Of a stretch of 64,000 nt of DNA, positions 35,862 through 44,139 are shown piece by piece. Where the stretch lies: the NCBI RefSeq assembly GCF_030816235.1, contig NZ_JAUSXT010000001.1:1860001-1924000 (forward strand), given 5' to 3'. Position 1 is the first letter of the stretch. Each line of letters opens with the position of its first letter. The position numbers were made by a program, and so were the translations under genes. The notes beneath the pieces were generated by a model. It saw only the letters and a list, made by a program, of their open reading frames with translations, ran no database searches and had not been told where the DNA came from. This DNA comes from Microbacterium sp. W4I4. Lineage in GTDB: Bacteria > Actinomycetota > Actinomycetes > Actinomycetales > Microbacteriaceae.

Positions 35862-37009
35862 GGATCGATCGACTCCGGTTGTTCGACGTCTCGCTGCCGC
35901 TGGTGCACGGGTTCGAGACGAGCTCGCACCGCAAGACCGGCATCAACCATCTGCTGATCGAAGCGACCGACCGCGAAGGACGCGTCGGGTGGGGCGAGAT
36001 CGCCTCCCCCGCCGATCCGTACTACGGAGCGGAGACGACCGAGACGGCATGGTCGATCGCGCTGCGCTACCTCGTACCTGCTTCCCTCAGCGCGGAGTGG
36101 GACGAGCCGGAGGAACTGGAGTCGGCATGGTCACGGATCCGCGGCCACGAGTTCGCGAAGGCGGGCTTCTCCATCGCCGCCTGGGATCTGCACGCGCGCG
36201 CCGCGGGCCTCTCGCTCGCATCAGCACTGGGCGGCACCCGCATCGACGTCGCGGCGGGCGTGTCGCTGGGCATCGAGCCGAGCATCGATGACCTTCTCGT
36301 CCAGGTGGAGCGGCAGCTCGCGGCGGGTTACGGCAGGATCAAGCTCAAGATCGCCCCTGGGTGGGACGTCGACCCGGTGCGTGCGGTGCGCCGGGCGCAT
36401 CCGGATCTCGACCTGCACGTCGACGCGAACGGCGCATACCCCGACAGCCCCGAGACCACGGCGATCTTCCGCGAACTCGATGCGATGCGGCTCACGATGA
36501 TCGAGCAGCCGTTCGCCCCGCGCGACTTCGTCAGCCACTCCGCGCTGCAGCGATCGCTCGACACCCCGGTGTGCCTCGACGAGTCCATCGTCGACCTGGG
36601 CGATCTGCGCACCATGCTCGCCCTCGATGCCGGACGAGTGCTCAACATCAAGGTGTCCCGCATGGGGGGCCTGTCGGTGGCGCGCCGTGCACATGCGCTC
36701 GCGGCGGAGGCGGGTGTTCCTGTGTGGTGCGGCGGCATGCACGAGTTCGGCATCGGGAGAGCGGCGAACGTCGCGATCTCGTCCTTGCCCAACTTCACTC
36801 TTCCCTCCGACGTGTCCGGTTCCGACAAGTACTACGCGCGTGACATCGTCACGCCGCCGATCGTGGCGGAGGCGGGACGGGTGCGGGTTCCCACGGCGCC
36901 CGGCCTCGGGTACGAGGTGAACGCCGACTGGCTGCGGGAGCACTCGTCGCGCGTGTTCGACAGCGCGGCCGGGAACACCGGATCCACCATCGAAAGGCTG
37001 ACTGCATGA
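35858..37009 (+). CDS. Enolase-superfamily N-acylamino-acid racemase / dipeptide epimerase
   Basis: This 383-residue member of the MenC/NAAAR group has catalytic residues in place: KxK at 162-164 (IKLKIAPGW), D189 (VDANGAY), E216 (IEQPF), D241 (LDESI), and the second base K265 (LNIKVSRMGG). The C-terminal signature GGMHEFGIGRAANVAISSLPN with LPSDVSGSDKYY is typical for N-succinyl/N-acylamino acid racemases and o-succinylbenzoate synthases. No other menaquinone gene is nearby. With the GNAT and M20 genes it fits the racemisation step of D-to-L conversion. Epimerisation of a dipeptide is an alternative. Overlaps both flanking genes (ATGA). Confidence 0.87.
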   Translation: MRIDRLRLFDVSLPLVHGFETSSHRKTGINHLLIEATDREGRVGWGEIASPADPYYGAETTETAWSIALRYLVPASLSAEWDEPEELESAWSRIRGHEFAKAGFSIAAWDLHARAAGLSLASALGGTRIDVAAGVSLGIEPSIDDLLVQVERQLAAGYGRIKLKIAPGWDVDPVRAVRRAHPDLDLHVDANGAYPDSPETTAIFRELDAMRLTMIEQPFAPRDFVSHSALQRSLDTPVCLDESIVDLGDLRTMLALDAGRVLNIKVSRMGGLSVARRAHALAAEAGVPVWCGGMHEFGIGRAANVAISSLPNFTLPSDVSGSDKYYARDIVTPPIVAEAGRVRVPTAPGLGYEVNADWLREHSSRVFDSAAGNTGSTIERLTA

Positions 37010-38811
37010 TCCCCGTCATCGACGGACACAACGACCTCGCCTGGGCACGTCGCGAACGTCACGGCTACGCGACGACGGGTCTCGACGGTCACGTGCCGGA
37101 ACTGCACACCGACCTGCCCCGTCTGGTCGCCGGCGGAGTGGCAGGGCAGTTCTGGTCGGTGTGGGTCGACCCCGCCCTCGACGGCGCCGAACAGGTCACC
37201 GCGACCCTCGAGCAGATCGATTTCGTGCAGCGGCTCGTGCAATCGCATCCCGATCGGCTGGCGTGCGCGCGCACCGCGGGTGAAGTGCGCGCCGCCATGG
37301 CTGCGGGCAGGATCGCCTCGCTGATCGGCGTGGAGGGCGGCGCGCAGATCGACGGCTCCCTGGCAGTGCTGCGACAGTACGCACGTCTCGGCGCGCGTTA
37401 CATGACGCTGACATGGTCGCGCACGATCGACTGGGCCGACTCCGCGACCGACGACGCCCGCCACGGTGGGCTCACCGAGTTCGGGCGCGAGGTCGTGCGC
37501 GAGATGAATCGCATCGGGATGCTGGTGGATCTCGCCCATGTCGCCCCGACGACGATGCGGGATGCACTGGGCGCGAGCACGCGCCCAGTCATGGTCAGCC
37601 ATTCCGGGGCGCTCGCCCTGTGCGATCACCCGCGCAACGTCCCCGACGACGTGCTCGCGACGATCGGCGAGCGAGGCGGCATCGTGATGGTCGCGTTCGT
37701 GCCCTCGTTCCTCTCGCAGGCGCGAAGGGACTGGGTGCTGTCCGGTGAGGTCGGCCCGATGCCGCTCGTCGGCATCGCCGATGCCGCTGACCACATCGAG
37801 CACATCCGCGAGGTCGCCGGCGTCCACGCCGTCGGCATCGGCGCCGATTACGACGGCACGGACGCCATGCCGTCCGGTCTCGACGATGTCTCCCGGTATC
37901 AGGACCTTCTCGAGGAGCTGCGTCGGCGCGGATGGACGCAGAACGAACTCGAGGCGATCGCTCACGGCAATGCGCTGCGCGTGCTGGAGGCGTCCGATGG
38001 CGATTATGCGGCGTTCCTCGCCGGCACTGCCCCCGCCCCTTCCTGGGTCGCGCCCTCCGTCGACGTCGCTCGGCGCACCGCCGCGGAGCATCCGCGCGTG
38101 CTCGTGGTCGTCAACGCCGAGTCCTCGGGCCCTCGCCGTCTCGGCGACTGGCTCCGGGAGGACGGCATCCGTGTCGAGGCCGTCCTGGGGGCCGACGGAC
38201 TGCCCGCCGATCTCAACGGCTACGACGGGCTCGTGATGCTCGGCGGCGGGCTCATGCCCGACGACGACGACCGCGCACCCTGGCTGGCACAGGAGCGTGA
38301 ACTGGCACGTCAGGCCATCGCCGCCGACCTGCCCACACTCGGCATCTGCCTCGGCGGTCAGCTGCTCGCCCATGTCGCCGGTGGCGAGGTCAGGGCGTCG
38401 TTCGGGCCGAAGGAGCGCGGCGCGACCGTGATCACGCCGTCCCCCGAGGGCAGCCGGGACGCTCTCCTCGGTGCGCTCGGGGACGCAGCGCCGATGATCG
38501 AGAACCACCAGGACATGATCACGCGGCTGCCTCCCGGCGCCGTGCTGCTGGCCTCGAGTGACGCCGTGGAGAACCAGGCGTTCCGGCTGGGTTCTCACGT
38601 GCGGGGGCTGCAGTTCCACCCCGAGGTCGGTGCCGAGGATCTCACCAGGTGGAAGGAGCCGACCAGCCCGGCGCCGACGGATCGCCCCGTGGCCGAGCTG
38701 CTCGCCGAGGCACGACGCGGCGATGAGAGCAACACGCGGGCGAGTCACGCGATGGTGACGGCCTTCGCCGTCGCGGTGCGCGCCGCCGCGGCGGGGAGGG
38801 CATCCCGGTGA
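37006..38811 (+). CDS. M19 membrane-type dipeptidase fused to a class I glutamine amidotransferase domain
   Basis: The protein has 601 residues. Residues 1 to about 340 are an M19 dipeptidase with its zinc ligands H8 and D10 (DGHNDL), E110 (GVEGG), H178, H199 and D281 (GADYDG). No signal peptide is seen, so it is cytoplasmic; M19 enzymes tolerate D-residues at the C-terminal position. Residues about 360-600 are a GATase1 fold with nucleophile C448 (GICLGGQLL), H538 and E540 (QFHPE), and the LGGG oxyanion strand (MLGGGL). It might deamidate or hydrolyse an amide such as D-isoglutamine before or after dipeptide cleavage; this is inference. Each half is full length, and I know of no standard protein with this pairing. 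ATGA overlaps on both sides. Confidence 0.85.
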   Translation: MIPVIDGHNDLAWARRERHGYATTGLDGHVPELHTDLPRLVAGGVAGQFWSVWVDPALDGAEQVTATLEQIDFVQRLVQSHPDRLACARTAGEVRAAMAAGRIASLIGVEGGAQIDGSLAVLRQYARLGARYMTLTWSRTIDWADSATDDARHGGLTEFGREVVREMNRIGMLVDLAHVAPTTMRDALGASTRPVMVSHSGALALCDHPRNVPDDVLATIGERGGIVMVAFVPSFLSQARRDWVLSGEVGPMPLVGIADAADHIEHIREVAGVHAVGIGADYDGTDAMPSGLDDVSRYQDLLEELRRRGWTQNELEAIAHGNALRVLEASDGDYAAFLAGTAPAPSWVAPSVDVARRTAAEHPRVLVVVNAESSGPRRLGDWLREDGIRVEAVLGADGLPADLNGYDGLVMLGGGLMPDDDDRAPWLAQERELARQAIAADLPTLGICLGGQLLAHVAGGEVRASFGPKERGATVITPSPEGSRDALLGALGDAAPMIENHQDMITRLPPGAVLLASSDAVENQAFRLGSHVRGLQFHPEVGAEDLTRWKEPTSPAPTDRPVAELLAEARRGDESNTRASHAMVTAFAVAVRAAAAGRASR

Positions 38812-40349
38812 CTGTCGCGGTCGACGAGCTCACGGCGCACGCGCGTGAGGCGCTGGCAGCGCAGCTCGACGACCAGACGCTGCGCCGGGCCCCGGCATGC
38901 ATCGCCGCGGTCACCTATCGCGGGCGAACGATCGCCGTGTCGGCTCACGGAGAGCCGCGCGGCGACGGCGCGATGACGATACCCGGCACGGTGTTCAGGA
39001 TCGCCTCGATGTCGAAGAGCTTCCTCGCCGCAGCCGTGCTCGCGCTGCGCGATGAGGGCCGGCTCGACCTGCAGGCGCCCGTGTCGCGGTACGTCCCCGA
39101 GCTCGCCACGGCGCGCTTCGGCGATGACGTCGACGGAGACGCGCTGACGCTCGACGCCGCGCTGCGCAACGCCGGGGGTCTCGGGGAGGACAACGCGTGG
39201 GGCGATGAGCACCTCGGAGAATCACGCGAGTTCATGTCCGCCGTCGTCGGTGGCGGGCTGACCCTCGCGACGAGGCCGGGAACGGTGTACAACTACTCCA
39301 ACCTCGGGATCTCCTTCGCGGGCCGTGCGATCGAGGCCGTCACGGGCCGGAGCGTCGAAGACGTCGTGCGCGACAAGATCCTCGCACCGCTGGGCCTCGT
39401 GGACACACGGGCCTCGGCCGAGCTCTATCCGACCGGAACGGATCTCGCGCTCGGGTATCGGACCTTCGACGACGGGACGACGTTCACCCCTGAGCCGTAC
39501 GTCGGCACTGGAGCGCTCGGCTGCATCGGCAGCCTGTTCAGCACCGTCTCCGACATCGCCGCATGGATGCACTTCCTGGGTTCGGCGTTCGACGGCGCGG
39601 ATGCCGAGCGCGACGCCGTGCTCCGAGCGGAGTCGCGTCGTCAGATGCAGAGCGTTCAGACACTGATCGCCCCGACGTCGGGTCAGTTCGGCGACCGCGT
39701 GCTCGATGGCGCGGGGTACGGGTACGGGCTGGTCGTCGAGCACGACCGCCGGTTCGGGCGCGTCGTGCAGCATGCCGGTGGCCTTCCGGGGTTCTCGTCG
39801 CACATGCGCTGGCACCCGACGACCGGGATCGGCGTCGTCGTCTTCGGGAACTCCGACGCCTTCAGCGCCGGACGGGTCGCCGGTCACCTCCTCAGTGACG
39901 TGCTGCGCCGCATCGACGCCCCGGCCGCGATCGTGCGGCCGTGGTCCGAGACCCTCGAAGCGGCTGAGCGGCTCGACGCGATGATCCGCTCAGGTGCTCC
40001 GCTGCACGATCCGACGGCGTGGGAGCTCGGGGGTCTGTTCGCACGCAATGTACTGCGCGACGTGCCCGCGGCGGTGCGCACACGGCGTCTGCGCGAGGCT
40101 GTGGCCGAGACCGGATCGCCCCTGCCGTCAGCGGCGGCACTCTCAGTGCGAGTGCTGTCGGCCCCGGATGCGGCCACCCTGCGCTGGACCGTGCCCTGCG
40201 TCGACGGTGCGCTGGTGTGCGACGTGCGTCTGATGGGGCTGCACGCTCCCGTCGTGCAGTCCCTCGACGTGCGCGTGGCCGAGGAGACCGGCAAGCCGCG
40301 CGACGAGGCCGCGCAGGTCATCGATCATCACCGCGCCGACCTGACCTGA
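38808..40349 (+). CDS. Serine hydrolase, beta-lactamase class C / D-aminopeptidase-like
   Basis: This 513-residue protein starts with a GTG that overlaps the stop of the M19-GATase gene. Active-site motifs: SMSK (S67-K70), YNYSN near residue 161 and HAGGLPG near 320, as in class C beta-lactamase / DAP families. No signal peptide, hence cytoplasmic. Residues about 385-513 form an extra C-terminal beta-rich domain, similar in arrangement to D-aminopeptidases and esterases of this clan. As the last gene of the operon it could release D-amino acids from amides or short peptides. Substrate inferred only. Confidence 0.83.
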   Translation: MTVAVDELTAHAREALAAQLDDQTLRRAPACIAAVTYRGRTIAVSAHGEPRGDGAMTIPGTVFRIASMSKSFLAAAVLALRDEGRLDLQAPVSRYVPELATARFGDDVDGDALTLDAALRNAGGLGEDNAWGDEHLGESREFMSAVVGGGLTLATRPGTVYNYSNLGISFAGRAIEAVTGRSVEDVVRDKILAPLGLVDTRASAELYPTGTDLALGYRTFDDGTTFTPEPYVGTGALGCIGSLFSTVSDIAAWMHFLGSAFDGADAERDAVLRAESRRQMQSVQTLIAPTSGQFGDRVLDGAGYGYGLVVEHDRRFGRVVQHAGGLPGFSSHMRWHPTTGIGVVVFGNSDAFSAGRVAGHLLSDVLRRIDAPAAIVRPWSETLEAAERLDAMIRSGAPLHDPTAWELGGLFARNVLRDVPAAVRTRRLREAVAETGSPLPSAAALSVRVLSAPDAATLRWTVPCVDGALVCDVRLMGLHAPVVQSLDVRVAEETGKPRDEAAQVIDHHRADLT

Positions 40350-40363
40350 TCCCGCGCGTCAGA

Positions 40364-42049
40364 TCATGCGTCCGACCATTCGCCCCAGCGGTGCGAGTGG
40401 TCGCGGGACGCGGCCAGCGCGGCCGCGCGGCTGGCGTTCTCAAGCAGGGCGATCGCGTCGTCGCGCTCCAGGCCGGACAGCGTGCCGGAGATGGGTCCGG
40501 TGACCGAATGCACCTGCGCGCCGGACACCCGCTGCCACCGACCGACCGGGCTCTGGCTGGCCGACACGCCTTGCAGGCGTGCCAGTGGGAAGATCGCGAG
40601 CTTGCGCCATACCAGGCCGCGGCGCAGCAGCACGCCGAACTCGGTGATCGCGTATCCGTGGCGCTTCCACGACAATGGGCGACGCCACCAGGCGCGCGCG
40701 GGGATCGTCCGGTAGGGGTCGTCGGCGATCGGTCCGAGGATGCCGTGCTCCCACACCAGCGGCAGGTCGCTCTGCGGAGCATCGGGGAGGATCAGCGACA
40801 GCACGCGTTCGACGTCTTCGCGCTTGCCGACCGGCAGCACCACGTTGAACTGCTGCGCGCTGCCGGACTGCTGCTGGCTGGCGCTCTTGCCGCTCATGCG
40901 GTTGATCTTGATCGTCCACCATCCGAACGGGCGCCACAGCAGCGACTGCGTCACCTCGACCGCGAAGATCCGGCCGGGCGGAAGCGTCTCGGTGACCGTG
41001 GTCAGCAGCCCGTAGGTAATGCGCACACCGTCGGGGGTGGGCGCGATGGAGTAGCGCAGCGATTTCGAGATCTGCGCCCAGGTGATTCCGACCACCGCGA
41101 TCACGAGCGGCACGCCCATGCCGAGGGCGATGCCGACCATGGCGATGACGATCTCACCGCCGCTGTCGCCGTCCGAGGTCATGCCGTAGTAGGCGGCCGA
41201 GAGCGCGACGGCGAAGATCGCGCCGAAGAACAGCACCCACAGCACAGCCGAGATCAGCTGCGAGGCGACCAGGCGTCCGGTCGGGATCTTGACGACGCTC
41301 TCGGGCCCGACATCGGCCAGATCGACGCCCGCGATCAGGTCGGTCACACCCGCGTTCACGGATCCGACGAGTTGCGATGTCCTGCCGGCCGACGCGGGAG
41401 CACCGGTGCGCTCCTGTGCGCGTGCGGCCCGGGCGCCAGATGCCAGACGCAGGATGTCGGCGCGCACCGACTCCGCCCGCGAGGTGGCCAGGTACTCCAG
41501 GGGGACGTTCGCGTCGGTGCCGGCGCCGACGACCTCGAGCTTCGCGAGCCCGATGATGCGCGCCGGGAACGGGCGGGTCAGATTGACGCCCTGCACGCGG
41601 TCCAGCGGTGCACGCCGGTGCGAGCGGAAGACGATCCCCTTGCGCACCTCGACGTGATCGCCCGTGATGCGGAACTGCTGGAAGCGCCAGACGAACCAGA
41701 AGATCGCGACCAGCACGATCACGAGGGCGAGCAGGCCGAGCAGCGCCACGAGCAGGAAGTTGTTCGCCAGCACCCAGTCGACCGGGTCACCGCCGTACTC
41801 CAGGTAGCGCGACTCATCGGGGGCGAACACGCTCACGACCCACCCGATCACACGATCGCGCATGTTCGAGATGACGATGCCGGCGACGACGATCAGCGCC
41901 AGGCCGCCCTTGAACAGCGGGGTGAGCGGATGCATCCGGTGCCACTCGCCGTCGGCGAGCGAGGATGAACCGCCCTCGGGCAGCACGGCGGCCGGCTGCG
42001 CGGCGGGGGCTTCCGGCGGGAGCCCGTTCAGCGGATCGGGCGTGCTCAC
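40364..42049 (-). CDS. Bacterial PH-domain (YdbT-like) membrane protein
   Basis: The protein has 561 residues. A Pro/Ala N-terminal tail is followed by membrane helices (for example residues about 48-68 and 100-130) alternating with DUF304 PH domains: ITGDHVEVRKGIVFRSHRRAPLDRVQGVNLTRP, then DGVRITYGLLTTVTETLPPGRIFAVEVTQSLLWRP, and a third ITEFGVLLRRGLVWRKLAIFPLARLQGVSASQSPVG. YdbS/YdbT pairs are widespread membrane proteins of unclear role, linked to envelope stress resistance in Bacillus. The ATG overlaps the stop of the next PH gene (ATGA), so the two form a YdbS-YdbT type unit. Confidence 0.85.
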   Translation of the reverse strand: MSTPDPLNGLPPEAPAAQPAAVLPEGGSSSLADGEWHRMHPLTPLFKGGLALIVVAGIVISNMRDRVIGWVVSVFAPDESRYLEYGGDPVDWVLANNFLLVALLGLLALVIVLVAIFWFVWRFQQFRITGDHVEVRKGIVFRSHRRAPLDRVQGVNLTRPFPARIIGLAKLEVVGAGTDANVPLEYLATSRAESVRADILRLASGARAARAQERTGAPASAGRTSQLVGSVNAGVTDLIAGVDLADVGPESVVKIPTGRLVASQLISAVLWVLFFGAIFAVALSAAYYGMTSDGDSGGEIVIAMVGIALGMGVPLVIAVVGITWAQISKSLRYSIAPTPDGVRITYGLLTTVTETLPPGRIFAVEVTQSLLWRPFGWWTIKINRMSGKSASQQQSGSAQQFNVVLPVGKREDVERVLSLILPDAPQSDLPLVWEHGILGPIADDPYRTIPARAWWRRPLSWKRHGYAITEFGVLLRRGLVWRKLAIFPLARLQGVSASQSPVGRWQRVSGAQVHSVTGPISGTLSGLERDDAIALLENASRAAALAASRDHSHRWGEWSDA

Positions 42050-42786
42050 AGGCCGGTCCGGCGGGTCTCGGCGACCTCGATCAGAGTGTCGCGCAGCGCC
42101 TCGGCGGCCTCCTGGCCGAGCCCGGGGATCTGCACTCCGGTGGTCGCGGCGGCCGTGACCATCTTCAGCTGCGAGACTCCGAAGGCCCGATCCAGCGGCC
42201 CCTGCGTGATGTCCACGAGCTGCATCCGCCCGTACGGCACCGCCACTATGCGCTGCCAGAGGATGCCGCGGCGGAACACCACGTCATCCTCGCGCAGCAT
42301 GTAGCCGAGCGCCTTCGCCTGCCGCGGCAGGATGATCAGCGTGATCAGGGTGATGGCGATGACGACGCCGATCGGGATCCACACCCAGGTCTGCTCGAGA
42401 GCGATGCCGACGATCAGGGCCACGACGACGAGGAAGGCGATGAAGATCCCGTTCTGCACGAACTGCGACGCGACGTAGCGCGGCGAGATCTGATGCCACG
42501 AGCCGTCGAGCGCCAGGGCGCCGGAGCCGCGCGGGGTGCGCAGAGCCGTGTAGGTGCCCGCGTCCAGGACGGGCGCCGCGGTACCGGATGCCGGCGGCAC
42601 GGGCGGGGCCGGTGTCACAGGCGGGGCCGGTGCCACAGGCGGGGCCGGTGTCACAGGCGGTGCCGGCGGTGCCGGTGCCTCAGGCTCGGGCGCCGCGGGC
42701 GTTGCGGTACCGGATGCCGGCGGCGGTGTCACCGGCATCTCGAAACCCTCGGAGTCACGGGGCGGGGTCGTCGGGCTCTCGGTCAT
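42046..42786 (-). CDS. Bacterial PH-domain (YdbS-like) membrane protein with a Pro/Ala repeat tail
   Basis: The protein has 246 residues. Residues about 15-75 are low-complexity repeats of the type PPVTPA encoded by an 18-base tandem repeat (42602-42655). After a stretch with DGSWHQISPRYVAS come two membrane helices (residues about 115-155) and a DUF304 PH domain (LREDDVVFRRGILWQRIVAVPYGRMQLVDITQGPLDRAFG). This is the YdbS partner of the following YdbT-like protein. Its first 31 bases overlap the end of the DUF3180 gene on the same strand, so it belongs to the folate-cluster transcription unit. Confidence 0.84.
   Translation of the reverse strand: MTESPTTPPRDSEGFEMPVTPPPASGTATPAAPEPEAPAPPAPPVTPAPPVAPAPPVTPAPPVPPASGTAAPVLDAGTYTALRTPRGSGALALDGSWHQISPRYVASQFVQNGIFIAFLVVVALIVGIALEQTWVWIPIGVVIAITLITLIILPRQAKALGYMLREDDVVFRRGILWQRIVAVPYGRMQLVDITQGPLDRAFGVSQLKMVTAAATTGVQIPGLGQEAAEALRDTLIEVAETRRTGL
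42602..42655. repeat. Three 18-base tandem repeats inside the PH-domain gene
   Basis: Copies at 42602-42619, 42620-42637 and 42638-42655 of GGCGGGGCCGGTGTCACA differ at one base; a degenerate fourth unit follows to about 42673. On the coding (minus) strand they encode PPVTPA/PPVAPA units of the N-terminal tail. Such repeats expand or contract by slippage, so tail length may vary between strains. Confidence 0.9.
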
Positions 42787-43219
42787 CGGAATCCTTCGGC
42801 AGAGTGCAGAACTGTTCGGCGACCAGCGCCGCGCTGATCAGCACCAGTGCGCCGACGATCAGGGCGGCCATCGCCACAGTCGACCCTACCTGCGCGGGCA
42901 CCGGTCGCGTCGCGAGGAACACGAGCAGTCCGGCACCGAATCCGGCGAGGATCGCCCCGAGCAGGCTCGACGCCCGTGCGAGCGTGGCCGCGCGCAGCGC
43001 TCGGAAGGGGTCGATCCGCGTTCCGCCGCGCAGGCTGCGCCGCACCGGCCAGGCCAGGCCCAGCACGACGACTGCGAGCAGCACGAGCAGGATCGGCAGG
43101 AACACCGAGGGCACGAACGTGGCGCGACCGGTGGCCGTCAGCAGGTGGTCGAAGCCGAAGCCCGCCCCCGCCGACAGCAGCGCCAGCACCGCGAGGACGC
43201 CGATCGATGTGCGCTTCAC
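42755..43219 (-). CDS. DUF3180 membrane protein
   Basis: This 154-residue protein starts at a GTG overlapping the folK stop. Four membrane helices are expected: residues about 5-25, 35-55, 85-110 and 120-140. The loop RRSLRGGTRIDPFRALRAATLARASSLLGA is the conserved DUF3180 centre. It follows folK in most actinobacteria and is otherwise uncharacterised; a role in folate metabolism or cell envelope is not established. Confidence 0.86.
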   Translation of the reverse strand: MKRTSIGVLAVLALLSAGAGFGFDHLLTATGRATFVPSVFLPILLVLLAVVVLGLAWPVRRSLRGGTRIDPFRALRAATLARASSLLGAILAGFGAGLLVFLATRPVPAQVGSTVAMAALIVGALVLISAALVAEQFCTLPKDSDDREPDDPAP

Positions 43220-43770
43220 TGCTCCGTCCCTGAGTCCGATGATGTGTCCTTCAGCCGGCGGATCAGTTCGTCCACCCGGCCGGCACCTGGCAGCACGGCT
43301 TCCGGATCGACACTCAGCCACGGCTCCAGCACGAACAGCCGCTCAGCGGCCCGCGGATGCGGAACCATCAAGTGCTCCTCATCGCTGCGGAAGTCGCCGT
43401 AGGCGATCAGGTCGAGGTCCAGCGTGCGGTCGCCCCAGCGCTCGAGGCGCACCCGTCCCTGCTCCTCCTCGACTGCATGCAGCATCACGAGCAGCACCTG
43501 CGGTGCGAGCCGTGTGGTCATCAGCGCGACCGCATTCAGATACGGAGGTGCGTCGGGGTCGGGACCGTCGAGCTTCACCGCGACCGATTCGATCGGTTCC
43601 GACATGACGAAATCGTCGACCAGCGGCAGCCGGCTCAGCCGCTCCGCAGCGGCGCGCAGCATGTCTCCGCGGTCGCCCTCGTTCGAGCCGAGGGCGATGA
43701 CCGCGACCTGCGGCTCTCGGCCGGGACGCGGGTCGGGCGGCGGGGTCAGGTGCGTGAGGCGGCGGTTCAT
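43216..43770 (-). CDS. folK: 2-amino-4-hydroxy-6-hydroxymethyldihydropteridine pyrophosphokinase
   Basis: This 184-residue HPPK transfers pyrophosphate from ATP to 6-hydroxymethyl-7,8-dihydropterin. Motifs: VIALGSNEGDR near the start, the YLNAVALMTT strand, and RWGDRTLDLDLIAYG with the Mg-binding acidic residues, followed by MVPHPRAAERLFVLEPW. It overlaps folB by four bases upstream and DUF3180 by four bases downstream. It is the third folate step in the order E-P-B-K. Confidence 0.94.
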   Translation of the reverse strand: MNRRLTHLTPPPDPRPGREPQVAVIALGSNEGDRGDMLRAAAERLSRLPLVDDFVMSEPIESVAVKLDGPDPDAPPYLNAVALMTTRLAPQVLLVMLHAVEEEQGRVRLERWGDRTLDLDLIAYGDFRSDEEHLMVPHPRAAERLFVLEPWLSVDPEAVLPGAGRVDELIRRLKDTSSDSGTEQ

Positions 43771-44138
43771 AGGATCCGTCCCCGGTGCACGGTCACCGCG
43801 ACGTCCGAGAAGGTCTGCGCGATCGGGGCGTGCGGTTTGTGGACGGTGACGGTGACCAGTTGCACGCGCTGATCCTCGAGCACGGCATCCGCGATGCGCT
43901 CCGCGAGCGTCTCGATGAGATTCACCGGTTCGCCGGCGACGATCGCCGCGACCCGGTCGGCGAGCTCGCCGTAGTGCACGGTGTCGACGACATCGTCGGA
44001 TGCCGCGGCCGGCCGCAGCGGCAGCCGCAGCAGCAGGTCGATCGAGAACTCCTGCCCGTCGCGGCGCTCGAAGTCGAACACGCCGTGGTGACCGAAGACC
44101 GTCAGACCGGTCAGTGCGATCTCATCGAACGGTTCCAT
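43767..44138 (-). CDS. folB: Dihydroneopterin aldolase
   Basis: This 123-residue enzyme cleaves 7,8-dihydroneopterin to the hydroxymethyl pterin and glycolaldehyde. GLTVFGHHGVFDFERRDGQEF is the family N-terminus; the Glu in LIETLAERIADAVL and the Lys in TVTVHKPHAP belong to the active site. The ATG at 44138 is preferred because GGAG lies six bases upstream, within the last codons of folP (the folP stop is only one base before). An in-frame ATG at 44150 is an alternative. Confidence 0.93.
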   Translation of the reverse strand: MEPFDEIALTGLTVFGHHGVFDFERRDGQEFSIDLLLRLPLRPAAASDDVVDTVHYGELADRVAAIVAGEPVNLIETLAERIADAVLEDQRVQLVTVTVHKPHAPIAQTFSDVAVTVHRGRIL

Positions 44139-44139
44139 G

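Noticed and set aside
35858..37009. o-Succinylbenzoate synthase for menaquinone synthesis (menC)
   Set aside because: No other men gene is nearby and the operon partners are a COG3375 GNAT, peptidases and an SIS protein.
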